A stretch of DNA of 64,000 bases from Nostocales cyanobacterium HT-58-2 (GCA_002163975.1 CP019636.1:4227001-4291000), one strand, 5' to 3'; shown: positions 10,901-18,310, numbered from the stretch's first letter. Notes: generated from the letters alone by a model not told the origin. Numbers and translations are program-made.

Positions 10901-11272
10901 AAAGATGTCTCACAAAAATGTCTTGCAGTTGCCACCCTTGAGGGTCGAGATGGTCAACAGTATCACAGTTCCGTCTTTGCCTTTGACAAAGATGGGCACG
11001 TTATAGAAAGGCTTGAAGGCTACCAGTTACGAATTCTAGAGCATCGAGAGGAGCATCCCTCCGTTGAAGAACTTGCACATCCGAGTCAGCGAGATGAACA
11101 AATGTTGTCTCATCAACTGGCTCATTGGGCTGAGCAATTTAAGGTCACTGTACCAGAAGTTTCTCTAGTTTATCTTCCAGGCTTACATGAGCTATCTGTA
11201 GGCGAACGTCATCAGCGAGAACTCCCAGTCTTCTCAAGGGCGATCGCCAAGCTGCTTAATACCAATCAATAA
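4979..11272 (+). CDS. Iterative type I polyketide synthase, enediyne/PUFA-like (KS-AT-ACP-ACP-KR-DH)
   Basis: A 2097-residue multidomain enzyme; GGAG six bases before the ATG at 4979 sets the start. Visible domains: ketosynthase (about 1-440) with Cys212 in DGACSAS and His345 and His386; acyltransferase (about 600-900) with GHSLGE, Ser691; two carrier domains with identical LNDLNLDSIKAGE cores, Ser1079 and Ser1179, exactly 100 residues apart; ketoreductase (about 1480-1720) with TGGAKGI at 1485-1491 and Ser1623/Tyr1636/Asn1640; and a hot-dog dehydratase region with His1766. The DPFEIVGFAK stretch and the whole order match enediyne-type synthases (KS-AT-ACP-KR-DH-PPTase), except that the carrier is doubled and the terminal PPTase is missing and appears as the next gene. 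Such enzymes work iteratively and make linear polyenes. None of the accessory genes that define true enediyne clusters is seen nearby, so the product is probably a polyene or lipid. Confidence 0.85.
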   Translation: MSNPAIAVIGMGCWYPGAHDLPQLWENILARRIQFRRIPEQRLPLSEYYNPDSTALEKTYGTRAAVIDGFEFDWIGKHIPKGTVESADIVHWLALEVALKALEDAGYTRENVVTKRSGVVLGNTLTGEQMRSNMMRLRWPYVQRAICAAAEARGLPSQLINELVETTEEYYKSAFQPITEDSLAGCLSNTIAGRICNFLDFNGGGYVVDGACSASLIAIATAATALVNYDLDLALAGGVDVSLDPFEIVGFAKMGAITGRDMTVYDKKASGFIPGEGCGFVVLKRLEDARRDGNYVYAVLRGWGISSDGRGGVTAPKREGQAIALLQAYNRAGYRVRDLDFIEGHGTGTPVGDRAELEAIALAMSSDGEVTKRNCGITSFKSIVGHTKAAAGIGGFIKAVMAVNCRILPPTATCKEPNQVFETSASCLYPILHGEIRSKTETLRAGVSAMGFGGINCHVTLESGDNPSVRLATSIEERALLVSKQDTELFVLGAESVLALLQRTQAVIRLAEGISVAELTDLAVHMTKELDLKSPVRAAIIADTPEELIQSLKQLEKTLSDKPPAKGEVVMSQQKNIWLGNTVLRNRVGFLFPGQGSGQLNMGRTLVERHNCARELVNQADGWLREMGAQAISQFIFRPLDRAINAEQIQEWSTALAQTQVAQPAICLASLLWTRKLASLGIKPIAVAGHSLGELTAFRVAGAFDDKALLSLATVRGQAMSASTNDAGTMVSLACSHQKAVKLLQQVNGYAVVANINGPKQIVISGDRTTIQQVIELAIDDGIQTYQLPVSNAFHSQLVSRAAEHLRNSASIPETLGETAIRLFSSVDGQQVQPGLKLREHFAHQVTAPVNFVALVQKLAQECDLMIEVGPGKVLSGLVKDIIEPSSLLCLPVESKPELDRDLNTVLASLFIHGSEINWEALYEKRLVRPFIPASDRLFIKNPCENPFQVSAVTPSQIILPREDSGTNVSPQVVSQVLFDYLSQRGKFLAEVVRADMQNLPSLSTPHNNGSSQNYQSQAQISPISVEPKLETKVESSQSYSKTETIEELLLDRVAQRTGFPRERIALQARLLNDLNLDSIKAGELIASLAKECNVAGEVDPSTLANATLQEVALVIRAALAKKKGDVEAITPDAKSHQVPSLPASIPNLLLELVEQRTGFPQETLSMNLRLLNDLNLDSIKAGEFVAEAAKRAQLPGRLDPSQFANATLTEIANALQKLYVEGSSTNLTEHLQTSVPKTSKNTTKPSTLTSLGEKSWARNFIVQYAVQEAQALTASQQNHWKTANVLILCTPEQVTVSEALQKELQSQGAHIQIKPFAEAHEQSLINSGDFSHFIAFLPQVPSDRSPDVCLQESIRRLHSVAKLTPISSKSHQPTTLAFVQFGGGYFGKQPQVAHIEQCCATGFAASIHFERPNLKVRVIDFSADVNSALLAQRLSYELSTPEIYAAVGYDSELVRRIPRPVLQHPARYQKRPISWSSDDVILVTGGAKGITATCALAFAQVTGVRMALVGSSPHPQGATEQGKHDELTSTLESFRNAGLTCQYYQCDITDAEAVIALTQQIRQEMGKITGVIHGAGLNKVRRAEQVSVQAARTEVAPKLLGALHLCNALKDNPPKLFVGFASLIGITGVPGNAWYAFSNEALDLILQRFESEHPETSVLSIAFTVWEEVGMGVRMGSIPALVKLGFYPISKEEGVRRFLKLMLNDPGKRQVAVTGRVKVDTWLPEIRPLPAASRFLEQVLYIEPDVEVISRVHLSIEKDLYIQDHIYKGSYLFPTVFGLEAMAQVVAYVVGQSHFQALRIADIRLERPIVVDSVEGVDIEIHAEVIEDWSTDAQQRVRVGIRTEQTGFAMDHFSATFILNIDSNVPKVTVELPESPLDIQPQQDLYSWLLFQGPRFQRLQQIYTLNANQCVFSTEIRTSSSTGQDSFADAISSPLLLGDAFFRDSLLQVVQLMIPQDISLPIHIDSIELYQPNKDVSQKCLAVATLEGRDGQQYHSSVFAFDKDGHVIERLEGYQLRILEHREEHPSVEELAHPSQRDEQMLSHQLAHWAEQFKVTVPEVSLVYLPGLHELSVGERHQRELPVFSRAIAKLLNTNQ

Positions 11273-11310
11273 TGACATCACCTCTAATCATCACCCGTAG
11301 TTAGGAGTAA

Positions 11311-11862
11311 ATGGTGAATACATCGCTATCAACTTCAGTCGAAATTGAGCGCAACAAAATTGACCACACAGTCACTAAATTGGGTTCAATGCCCCTAGAT
11401 ACAGGTCTTCAACAAGTTCATATCAAATGGCTTGATTCAGGTAAACCAGTACTTGAAGGGTTAGAAAAAAAAGCTGTCAATGTGTCTCTTTCTCATGATG
11501 ACCATGTCTGTATGTGTGTTGCAGGTTATGAGCTTCAAGGTTGCGATATTGCGCCTGTAACACGCAGAACACAGCAAGAATGGATTACTTTGTTAAGCTC
11601 TGCTCGAGAACCATTGATGCAGCAATTGTTAGCTGTTCATGACTCGTTAGACCAAGCAGGTACCCGCATTTGGGCAGCAGTAGAGGCTCTGCGTAAAGCA
11701 ACTAATGCTTTAGAAATCAATTTGGCTATTAGCCGAACAGAAGAAAATTGTGTTTTGTTTCAGGAGGTCTTTTCCGGAAGTGAACTGAAAGTCCTCACCT
11801 TTCCAATTATGCTAACTCGAGGTCCTGAAAGAATGGTGGCGCTTGTTGTACAAAATACTTAG
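11311..11862 (+). CDS. Probable stand-alone phosphopantetheinyl transferase split from the PKS
   Basis: A 183-residue protein starting 38 bp after the synthase, with GGAG upstream of the ATG. Signatures of a Sfp-type PPTase are visible but diverged: SLSHDDH at 59-65 (substrate-binding His), GCDIAPV at 77-83 (Mg-binding Asp79), and WAAVEALRKA at 121-130, matching the W-x-x-K-E-x-x-x-K motif with Glu125 and Lys129. This order and the TRIWAAVEALRKA wording resemble the C-terminal PPTase domain of enediyne polyketide synthases. The likely job is to attach phosphopantetheine to Ser1079 and Ser1179 of the neighbouring synthase. The first Lys of the W-x-x-K-E motif is Val here. The assignment rests on short motifs. 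Confidence 0.6.
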   Translation: MVNTSLSTSVEIERNKIDHTVTKLGSMPLDTGLQQVHIKWLDSGKPVLEGLEKKAVNVSLSHDDHVCMCVAGYELQGCDIAPVTRRTQQEWITLLSSAREPLMQQLLAVHDSLDQAGTRIWAAVEALRKATNALEINLAISRTEENCVLFQEVFSGSELKVLTFPIMLTRGPERMVALVVQNT

Positions 11863-11924
11863 CCTATAGATTTCTATCACTAAGTTGCGGTCAAACGTAA
11901 AAATTAACACGGAGAGAGTTGTGA

Positions 11925-13661
11925 ATGCACAGTACTCAATTACCAGAATATGACGTTATAGTCCTGGGTACAGGATTTGCTGGTAACTGCCAAGTCCGAC
12001 ATTTGTTGCTCAAAATTCCAGGTATTCGAGTCGCCCTCATTGACCCTTGTCTCGAAGAAGATTTAGAAGAGAACTTCAAACCTGGCGAGTCAATGATTGA
12101 AATTGGCACGCTCTTTCTTTGTAAAGAACTGGGTCTTTATGATTATGTGGTTGAAAATCATCTGCCCAGAGCCGGTTCAAACTTTCACTGGCCCAAAGAC
12201 CCGACTCAAACACAGACTACAGATGACCATTATCACATTTGGTGCAATCGGCAACCTGAACTTGATTCCACTCAAATAAACAGCGCTAGATTTGAGCAGG
12301 ACTTACTACGCATGAACAAAGAGATGGGCGCTGGCTTCTTTAAAGGTCGTATTGTTGATGTAGATTTGACCCCAGGTGATGTCCTCAAAACAGTTTATGT
12401 GCAGTTGGGCAACGAGAAAATCACACTGAAAACTAAACATATCATTGATAGTGCAGGTCGCCAATTTATTGTCGGACACAAAACAAATAACCTCCTGTTT
12501 GAACCAGAAAATCATGATGGAGTCAACGCTGGTTCAGCGTGGGTCTATGTCAAAAATGTAGACCGTGACCTTTTCCATAATGGTTACGATCCATATGGTG
12601 CAACTTGCAGCCATTACTATGCCACCAATCATTGGTTTGGTTATGGTCACTGGCTGTGGATAATTCCTACAGACAAATACACTCAAGAAATCTCCATTGG
12701 TGTCATTCACCATCATGATGTGATTCCTACTTCTGATATCAATACTCAGGAAAAGTTTTACGCCTTCCTTAAGGCGAATCACACCAATTTGTATAACTTA
12801 GTTTGCAGTGGAGAAAATGTTAAGTTTTACTATTTGCCAAGCATAACTCACACTAGTAAGGTTATGTTCTCCCCAGATAATTGGTATGTTCTTGGTGATG
12901 CTGCTTGCTGTTTTGATATCTTCTATGCTTCGGGGACAACAATGATTTCGTTCAGCATTGAAAGCATCACAGAAATTATCCGCGCAAAACTGGCTGGTGA
13001 AGTTGATGCCGAGGAAAAGCGCTCCGCTTATAATAACTTCTGTGTTGCCTATGCACGTCAAGCCAACCATCTGATGAAACATCGTGCTCAGCAGCTAGGA
13101 CACGCCAGTGTTATGAGTTGGCGCATTTATTTGGAGCAGATGTGGATTTTTGGGTTGACTTTGCCCATCTATGTAGGCAAATGGTTTTTAGATCCACAGT
13201 ATATTCGTGCGTATCTGAATCAAGCTCCTAGTGTGCAAAGAGTGATTTCTGATGTATACGAGGAGTTAAATAAGTTAGTAGACAAAGGTGTCAACATCGG
13301 TTTGATGGATATCTACCGAGCTGATCAATTGTTTGGAGACTACACTCCGGTTAAGCCTCAAGACGACTACTTGGAGAACGCAAAATTTGAACCCAAGCAT
13401 TGCAACGTCTTTGCCAGTTTAAAACAGACTTACTTTTACACCGCTATCTTGTACATCCTTCTTCAGTGGAAAGGCTTTGGTTTTTTGGGTGTGCTAGCTC
13501 CACGCCATCTCTACAACTTCTTCAGTTTGTTGAAAGGAGCATTAGAGACGGCTGCGAGGGAGAGAGTTTACTTGCAACAGACTAAACATATACCTACTAA
13601 CACTGAAGTGGCTAAGATGCGGCAGGAGTTTAAAAACTACCGATATCAATCACAATTCTAG
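11925..13661 (+). CDS. Flavin-dependent halogenase-like enzyme, copy 1 (Arg at the catalytic-Lys position)
   Basis: A 578-residue FAD enzyme. The N-terminus has the Rossmann motif G15-T-G17-F-A-G20, then GESM (54-57). WLWIIP at 243-248 fits the W-x-W-x-I-P signature of flavin-dependent halogenases, and VLGDAACCFD around 322-331 is the second FAD-contacting motif. The C-terminal 200 residues are long and partly hydrophobic (two possible membrane-associated stretches near 410 and 505). In halogenases a Lys in a K-x-G-x-x-F-x-W context forms the active haloamine; here the matching stretch is PRAGSNFHW with Arg82. The paralogue at 13915 has Lys82. So copy 1 may act as a monooxygenase, a partner subunit or an altered halogenase. 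It sits 62 bp after the PPTase gene, and GGAGAG precedes the ATG. Confidence 0.7.
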   Translation: MHSTQLPEYDVIVLGTGFAGNCQVRHLLLKIPGIRVALIDPCLEEDLEENFKPGESMIEIGTLFLCKELGLYDYVVENHLPRAGSNFHWPKDPTQTQTTDDHYHIWCNRQPELDSTQINSARFEQDLLRMNKEMGAGFFKGRIVDVDLTPGDVLKTVYVQLGNEKITLKTKHIIDSAGRQFIVGHKTNNLLFEPENHDGVNAGSAWVYVKNVDRDLFHNGYDPYGATCSHYYATNHWFGYGHWLWIIPTDKYTQEISIGVIHHHDVIPTSDINTQEKFYAFLKANHTNLYNLVCSGENVKFYYLPSITHTSKVMFSPDNWYVLGDAACCFDIFYASGTTMISFSIESITEIIRAKLAGEVDAEEKRSAYNNFCVAYARQANHLMKHRAQQLGHASVMSWRIYLEQMWIFGLTLPIYVGKWFLDPQYIRAYLNQAPSVQRVISDVYEELNKLVDKGVNIGLMDIYRADQLFGDYTPVKPQDDYLENAKFEPKHCNVFASLKQTYFYTAILYILLQWKGFGFLGVLAPRHLYNFFSLLKGALETAARERVYLQQTKHIPTNTEVAKMRQEFKNYRYQSQF

Positions 13662-13674
13662 CCAAGGTGTCAAC

Positions 13675-13830
13675 TCCCTGTTCCCTGTTCCCCTTCGGGT
13701 TCGCAGTCGCCTGCGGAGGGAAACCCTCCTGCAGCGCTGTCTCACCTGTTCCCTGTTCCCTGTTCCCCTTCGGGTTCGCAGTCGCCTGCGGAGGGAAACC
13801 CTCCTGCAGCGCTGTCTCACCTGTTCCCTG
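13675..13830. repeat. 75-bp tandem duplication of an interspersed palindromic repeat
   Basis: A unit containing CCTTCGGGTTCGCAGTCGCC, GGAGGGAAACCCTCC and GCAGCGCTGTCTCACC occurs twice at an interval of 75 bp, flanked by CTGTTCCC words. Related copies lie in the tnpB gene (about 38183-38285) and at about 54078-54118. GGAGGG-AAA-CCCTCC is a perfect palindrome core. The repeat separates the two halogenase-like genes. Confidence 0.75.
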
Positions 13831-13914
13831 TTCAGTGATTTTTTAAACTTTGAATTAAGCGAATAGAGACTTGATTTGCAATTGATTTTTAACTAATGAA
13901 AAGTGGAGTTGTCA

Positions 13915-15762
13915 ATGAATACTATTCAACAACAAGAATACGATGTCGTTATTATGGGTGCAGGCTTTGTGGGAGTCTGTCAAGCTCGGCATCTTTTGCT
14001 TAAAGTCCCAAATATCCGAATTGCTTTGATTGACCCTCGCCCAGAAGAGCGCACAGACAAAGACCTCAAACTTGGTGAATCAATGGTCGAAATTGCTACC
14101 CTCTTTGTGTCTAAAGAATTGGGTCTGCATGAGTACTTAATTGAAAATCATCCTCCCAAATCCGGGTTGAACTTTCACTGGGCTAAAGACCCAGCGAAAA
14201 CAGAGACGACCGACGATCACTACCACGTTTGGTCAAATCGACGCTCACCCATTCAAACTTTTCAAATGAACCGCGCGAAATTTGAGCGGGACTTACTGAA
14301 AATGAACAAAGCAATGGGTGCGACTTTCTACAACGGTCGCGTGGTTGATGTAGATTTGACGCCAGGAGACGCCCTGAAAACAGTCAAGGTCAAGCTGGGG
14401 AACGAAGATATTGAACTGAAAGCCAAACATGTTATCGATGGCTCAGGTCGCAAGTTTATTATCGGACACAAGACAGACAACCTCTTGTTTGGGCCAGAAA
14501 ATCTCTTTGGAGTCAACTCCGGCTCAGCTTGGGTACGTGTCAAATATGTGGATCGAACCATCTTTCATGACGGTTATGACCCCTATGGTGCAACTTGCAG
14601 CCATTACTATGCCACCAATCACTGGTTTGGTCATGGTCACTGGCTGTGGATGATTCCCACAGACAAGGATACTCAAGAAATATCAATTGGTGTTATCCAC
14701 CACCATGATGTGATTCCTGCCTCTGACATCAACACTCAAGAAAAGTTCTACGCCTTCTTAAAGGCAAATCATACCAACTTGTATAGACTGCTGACCAGTG
14801 GTGAGAATGTTGACTTTCACTACTTACCACGACTTGCCCACAAGAGCAAGGTTATGTTCTCCCCAGATAATTGGTATGTGCTTGGCGATGCAGCTTGTAT
14901 TTTCGACGCCTTCTATTCTTTAGGGACAACGATGATTTCGTTTGAGATTGAAAGTGTTACAGAAATCATCCGCGCTAAGCTGGCTGGTGAACCTGACGCA
15001 GAAGAGAAGCGCGCTATCTATAATAGCTTCAATGTTGCTTACACCAGTACAGTTAACCACGCCATGAAAGATCATGCTAAACATCTTGGTCATGCCAGCA
15101 TCATGAGTTGGCGTATTTACTTTGAGTATATGTGGTTCTTTGGGTTTATTCTACCTATGTACGTGGGCAAATGGTTTTTAGACCCACAGTATATTCGTGC
15201 GTACTTGAAGAATGCTGGTGTTGGCAAGAGAGTAATTTCTGACGTATACGAGCAGTTTAGTAAGCTCGTTGATCGTGGTGCCAACATCGGGTTGATGGAT
15301 GCCTACCGAGCGGATCAATTGCTTGGACATTATTCCACAATTAAGCACTTTGGCAATTATCTAGAAAATGCCAAGCTTGAACCCAAAAAGCATAACATTT
15401 TTACGAGTTTGACATATGCCTACTTTTACCTTGCTATCTGGTACATAATGTTCCAGTGGAAAGGCTTTGGGCTTAAGGGCTTATTGGCTCCGCGAAGTCT
15501 CTACAATGTCTTCAGCTTGTTGTCTTCATCAGCCAGCTTTGGTTTTAGTGCACTGGGTTACTGGCTTAAGACTAGAGGTGTACCGACTAATAGCCAGGTG
15601 GCAAAAATGCGCCAAGAGTTTGAAAGCTACCAATATCGACCTGAACTTCAGCCTTGGACACAGGATATAACCGCTCTTAGAGTCAAAGCTCAAGGCGCTG
15701 GTGACCAACAACTAAACAGTACAAATGTGTCAAAAGTTCGAGAAGTTGCAGTTTCTGGTTAA
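13915..15762 (+). CDS. Flavin-dependent halogenase-like enzyme, copy 2 (Lys82 present)
   Basis: A 615-residue paralogue of the preceding FAD enzyme, with high similarity over most of its length. An in-frame GTG lies 12 bases upstream, but GGAG seven bases before the ATG at 13915 supports the ATG. Motifs fall at the same positions as in copy 1: G15-A-G17-F-V-G20, GESM at 54-57, PKSGLNFHW with Lys82, WLWMIP at 243-248, and VLGDAACIFD. The presence of Lys82 and of the W-x-W-x-I-P signature makes this the better candidate for a true halogenase acting on a polyketide or carrier-bound intermediate. A C-terminal tail of about 35 residues, absent from copy 1, follows the last shared segment. A strong hairpin lies just after the stop. 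Confidence 0.75.
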   Translation: MNTIQQQEYDVVIMGAGFVGVCQARHLLLKVPNIRIALIDPRPEERTDKDLKLGESMVEIATLFVSKELGLHEYLIENHPPKSGLNFHWAKDPAKTETTDDHYHVWSNRRSPIQTFQMNRAKFERDLLKMNKAMGATFYNGRVVDVDLTPGDALKTVKVKLGNEDIELKAKHVIDGSGRKFIIGHKTDNLLFGPENLFGVNSGSAWVRVKYVDRTIFHDGYDPYGATCSHYYATNHWFGHGHWLWMIPTDKDTQEISIGVIHHHDVIPASDINTQEKFYAFLKANHTNLYRLLTSGENVDFHYLPRLAHKSKVMFSPDNWYVLGDAACIFDAFYSLGTTMISFEIESVTEIIRAKLAGEPDAEEKRAIYNSFNVAYTSTVNHAMKDHAKHLGHASIMSWRIYFEYMWFFGFILPMYVGKWFLDPQYIRAYLKNAGVGKRVISDVYEQFSKLVDRGANIGLMDAYRADQLLGHYSTIKHFGNYLENAKLEPKKHNIFTSLTYAYFYLAIWYIMFQWKGFGLKGLLAPRSLYNVFSLLSSSASFGFSALGYWLKTRGVPTNSQVAKMRQEFESYQYRPELQPWTQDITALRVKAQGAGDQQLNSTNVSKVREVAVSG

Positions 15763-15777
15763 ATGACATGAGTCTTT

Positions 15778-15803
15778 GTAGCGAGTGCTTCAGCACTCGC
15801 TAC
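15778..15803 (+). terminator. Perfect 12-bp stem-loop after the second halogenase
   Basis: GTAGCGAGTGCT (15778-15789) pairs perfectly with AGCACTCGCTAC (15792-15803) over a two-base loop, 16 bases after the stop codon. No T run follows, so it may attenuate transcription or protect the RNA end rather than stop transcription fully. The same type of palindrome is common between cyanobacterial genes. Confidence 0.4.
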
Positions 15804-15921
15804 CAGCCTAAACAAAAGTGTTTTAAAACAAGAGTTGCGATGTTTCTTTTCTCAAAGTTGCACATTCCCAGAATTTCAGTTGATTTACTAGCCTGATAGA
15901 ACTTCTTGGTAGAGCAACAAT

Positions 15922-16275
15922 ATGTCTAGATTATCTCAAACTTCAGACTGCTACCAAATTCAGAAGGGAATCCATCTGCTGGGATTGAGTGTTTCAGAGT
16001 TAGAACTAAAAGAATTGCTGTCTGGAAATAGCATTTCACTTGCAGGTAGAAGGTTAAGTGAAATAGGTTTATTATTTATTCTTGCAGAAGCAGTTTCGGC
16101 ATTGCATTCCTTTAAAAATGTTACTTTTCAAGATTTATCACAGGTGATAACAGAAGATGTATCTAGTCCTGGAATTCCAATTTTTTGTTGGAATTCAGAA
16201 GTTGCTAAGTGCAGTTTATATTTAGCTTTAGTCAATGGTCAGCCTACACTAAAAACTTACTATCAGTATTTTTAA
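15922..16275 (+). CDS. Small protein of unknown function in the polyketide cluster
   Basis: A 117-residue protein that I do not recognise. It has alternating hydrophobic segments (LLGLSVSEL near 18-27 and IGLLFILAEAVSAL near 47-60) and a C-terminal strand-rich part with two Cys. No signal peptide or clear motif. No strong ribosome site precedes the ATG. Its place between the halogenases and the next small gene, on the same strand, suggests a role in the pathway or its regulation. Confidence 0.5.
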   Translation: MSRLSQTSDCYQIQKGIHLLGLSVSELELKELLSGNSISLAGRRLSEIGLLFILAEAVSALHSFKNVTFQDLSQVITEDVSSPGIPIFCWNSEVAKCSLYLALVNGQPTLKTYYQYF

Positions 16276-16330
16276 AAATATTTGTTGTTACACAATTTCT
16301 TTTTGTACCAAAAGGAAGGAAAGAGTAAAG

Positions 16331-16693
16331 ATGTTTTTTGTATCTTCAACATATATCCAATTGAAATCACCTCTCTACATTCCACTGGTGATGTTCTATT
16401 TGTTGCGGACTGCACTTCAAGTTGAGCGCGCCTCTGGCAAGCTTAATATTCGGTATCGGTACATGGATCGCAAGTATTGGACGCTTAGTCTCTGGCAAGA
16501 TGAGGCATCAATGAAAGCATATCGTAATCAAGGAGTACATCGTCAAGTCATGCCAAAACTGTCTAAGTGGAGCAGTGAAGCAGGTTTTGTAAATTGGTAT
16601 CAAGAAAGTGCAAAACTTCCAGATTGGCAGATTGTAGAAAAACGGATGCAGGAAACAGGAAGGCGGCAACAATTTGGGCATTTTGCAGGATAA
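16331..16693 (+). CDS. ABM/DUF3291-like dimeric alpha-beta barrel protein
   Basis: A 120-residue protein preceded by a purine-rich ribosome site (AAGGAAGGAAAGAG). The segment YWTLSLWQDEASMKAYRNQG followed by HRQVMPKLSKWSSEAGFVNW is the pattern of the ferredoxin-like barrel superfamily that includes antibiotic-biosynthesis monooxygenases and DUF3291-type proteins: a TLSLW strand, then a helix starting DEASMKAY. Members act as cofactor-free oxygenases, cyclases or heme-binding proteins. In a polyketide cluster the most natural guess is an oxidative or cyclising tailoring step. Lies 55 bp after the small unknown gene. Confidence 0.6.
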   Translation: MFFVSSTYIQLKSPLYIPLVMFYLLRTALQVERASGKLNIRYRYMDRKYWTLSLWQDEASMKAYRNQGVHRQVMPKLSKWSSEAGFVNWYQESAKLPDWQIVEKRMQETGRRQQFGHFAG

Positions 16694-16832
16694 CAGCATA
16701 AAACCGTTGTTTAAATCTAATTAACTGTAAATAGAAATTAAGGTGAGCAATTTTCTTACACAATAAACTTCCAAATCTAATTCTCTGCTCAAAATGCTCA
16801 AGTTGTTTCTACAAAACTCTATAGGAAACGCC

Positions 16833-17951
16833 ATGCTGACAACCATTAGAAATGCAAGGGACTTCATCGTATACCGGAAAGACCTAAGCCAATATCAATT
16901 CGTATCCACCGAAATTGAAGAAAATCTGAAATCAGGTCAAGTGCTCTTAAAAGTCGATAAGTTTGCATTGACCGCAAACAACATCTCTTACGCTTTGATA
17001 GGAGAAACTTTGGGATATTGGGACTTTTTTCGTACTGTGGAGGAAGCTTGGGGATGTATTCCAGCGTGGGGATTTGCTGAAGTTGTTTGTTCCAAAAAAG
17101 ACAACGTGGCAAAGGGCGATCGCGTTTTCGGATTCGTGCCTATGTCAACTCATCTCATGTTGCAGCCTGATGTTGTCACCCAAGAAGGCTTTGTCGATGG
17201 GTCACTGCACAGGGTCAACTTTCCCATGCTGTACAATCAATATCAACTGGTGAAACACGATCCCTTCTATGCACCTGAGTACGAAGATCACTGGGCGCTT
17301 TTTTGGCCACTCTTCATGAGCGCTTTTGTGCTAGAAGAATTCTTGAACGAAAACAACTTTTTCGACGCGCAAGCAATTGTGATTTCCAGTGCTTCAAGCA
17401 AGACTGCGATCGCCCTTGCGTTCCTTTTGTCTCGGAAGCAGAGTTCTCAATGCCAGGTCATAGGTCTGACCTCATCAGGCAACTTGTCATTCGTTGAGGG
17501 TCTCGGATATTATAACCAGGTGCTGACTTACGACCAAATCCAATTGCTTAATTGCGATTTATCGGTGGTGTATGTGGATATAGCGGGTGATAGAGACGTG
17601 TTGAGTAATCTCCATCATTACTTTCAGAACATGAGGTACAGCTGTTTGCTGGGTGCAACTCACTGGAAACGTCTGAGTAGCTTAGAAATCAATCCTACAC
17701 TTCCAGGTCCCCGTCCAACGTTGTTCTTTGCCCCAGAGCAGATACACAAGCGAGTACAGCAATGGCAAGTCAACGGTTTTCATAAACGTTTTGGCAAATT
17801 ATGGTCACAATTCTTGGCGTCAACAAGCGAATGGATTCAGGTGGTCCATAGCCCGGGGAAAGCTGCGGTAGAACGAATTTACCTCGATATGCTAGCGGGT
17901 CGTCCGAAGCCAGATGAGGGTCAGATACTCTCTCTCTGGGAGGTAGAGTAA
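16833..17951 (+). CDS. DUF2855 family protein (medium-chain dehydrogenase-like)
   Basis: A 372-residue protein; the ATG at 16833 is chosen because AGGAAA lies just upstream, rather than an ATG 39 bases earlier. It looks like a diverged quinone-oxidoreductase/MDR protein of the DUF2855 group: an N-terminal barrel with LKVDKFALTANNISYALIGE, VAKGDRVFGFVPMSTHL, and a Rossmann-like half with AIVISSASSKTAIALAFLL where a classical MDR enzyme would have its nucleotide-binding loop. Function in this family is not established as far as I know. The neighbourhood suggests reduction or another change to the polyketide. It is the last gene of the + strand cluster. Confidence 0.75.
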   Translation: MLTTIRNARDFIVYRKDLSQYQFVSTEIEENLKSGQVLLKVDKFALTANNISYALIGETLGYWDFFRTVEEAWGCIPAWGFAEVVCSKKDNVAKGDRVFGFVPMSTHLMLQPDVVTQEGFVDGSLHRVNFPMLYNQYQLVKHDPFYAPEYEDHWALFWPLFMSAFVLEEFLNENNFFDAQAIVISSASSKTAIALAFLLSRKQSSQCQVIGLTSSGNLSFVEGLGYYNQVLTYDQIQLLNCDLSVVYVDIAGDRDVLSNLHHYFQNMRYSCLLGATHWKRLSSLEINPTLPGPRPTLFFAPEQIHKRVQQWQVNGFHKRFGKLWSQFLASTSEWIQVVHSPGKAAVERIYLDMLAGRPKPDEGQILSLWEVE

Positions 17952-18310
17952 CATTGCTTGCTCAAAGTGACGAGATACAACACTTTTGTCCTTAACTGAG
18001 AAGTCTTGGGGCTAGAAACTGTAACTTCGCGAAGCGAGGCACTAGAGACATTTTTTATTTTTATTTTTTTTAAACTCTTGCACAGTTATAGTTTCAGTCG
18101 GTGCGTGACGGCAAACAATAAGTTCGCTGATTTTAGCCCGTGCAGGTGCAAGAGACTCCTTTCAACAAAGTTTTAAGAAGAAATTTCTAAGTTGTAACGT
18201 TGGTAGAGGGTTTTGAGTTTTTCTTTGACGAGCGATCGCACGTTTTTTAGTAACAGAACGACACAATTTTTTTTGATCAGAAATCTTCTACTTTGAGCTT
18301 GGTGATTCTG
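17952..18310. other. Intergenic region between the polyketide cluster and the CRISPR regulator, no gene
   Basis: About 360 bases between the converging DUF2855 and WYL genes. It contains the palindrome CTTCGCGAAG near 18027, a long T-rich run starting near 18051 (ATTTTTTATTTTTATTTTTTTT) that could end transcription from the left, and one HIP1 site near 18232. Nothing else is recognisable. Confidence 0.4.

Noticed and set aside
4979..11272. A true enediyne antibiotic cluster
   Set aside because: Only the synthase type and the PPTase fit. The thioesterase and the conserved accessory genes needed for enediyne cores are not seen, so I call it enediyne-like only.
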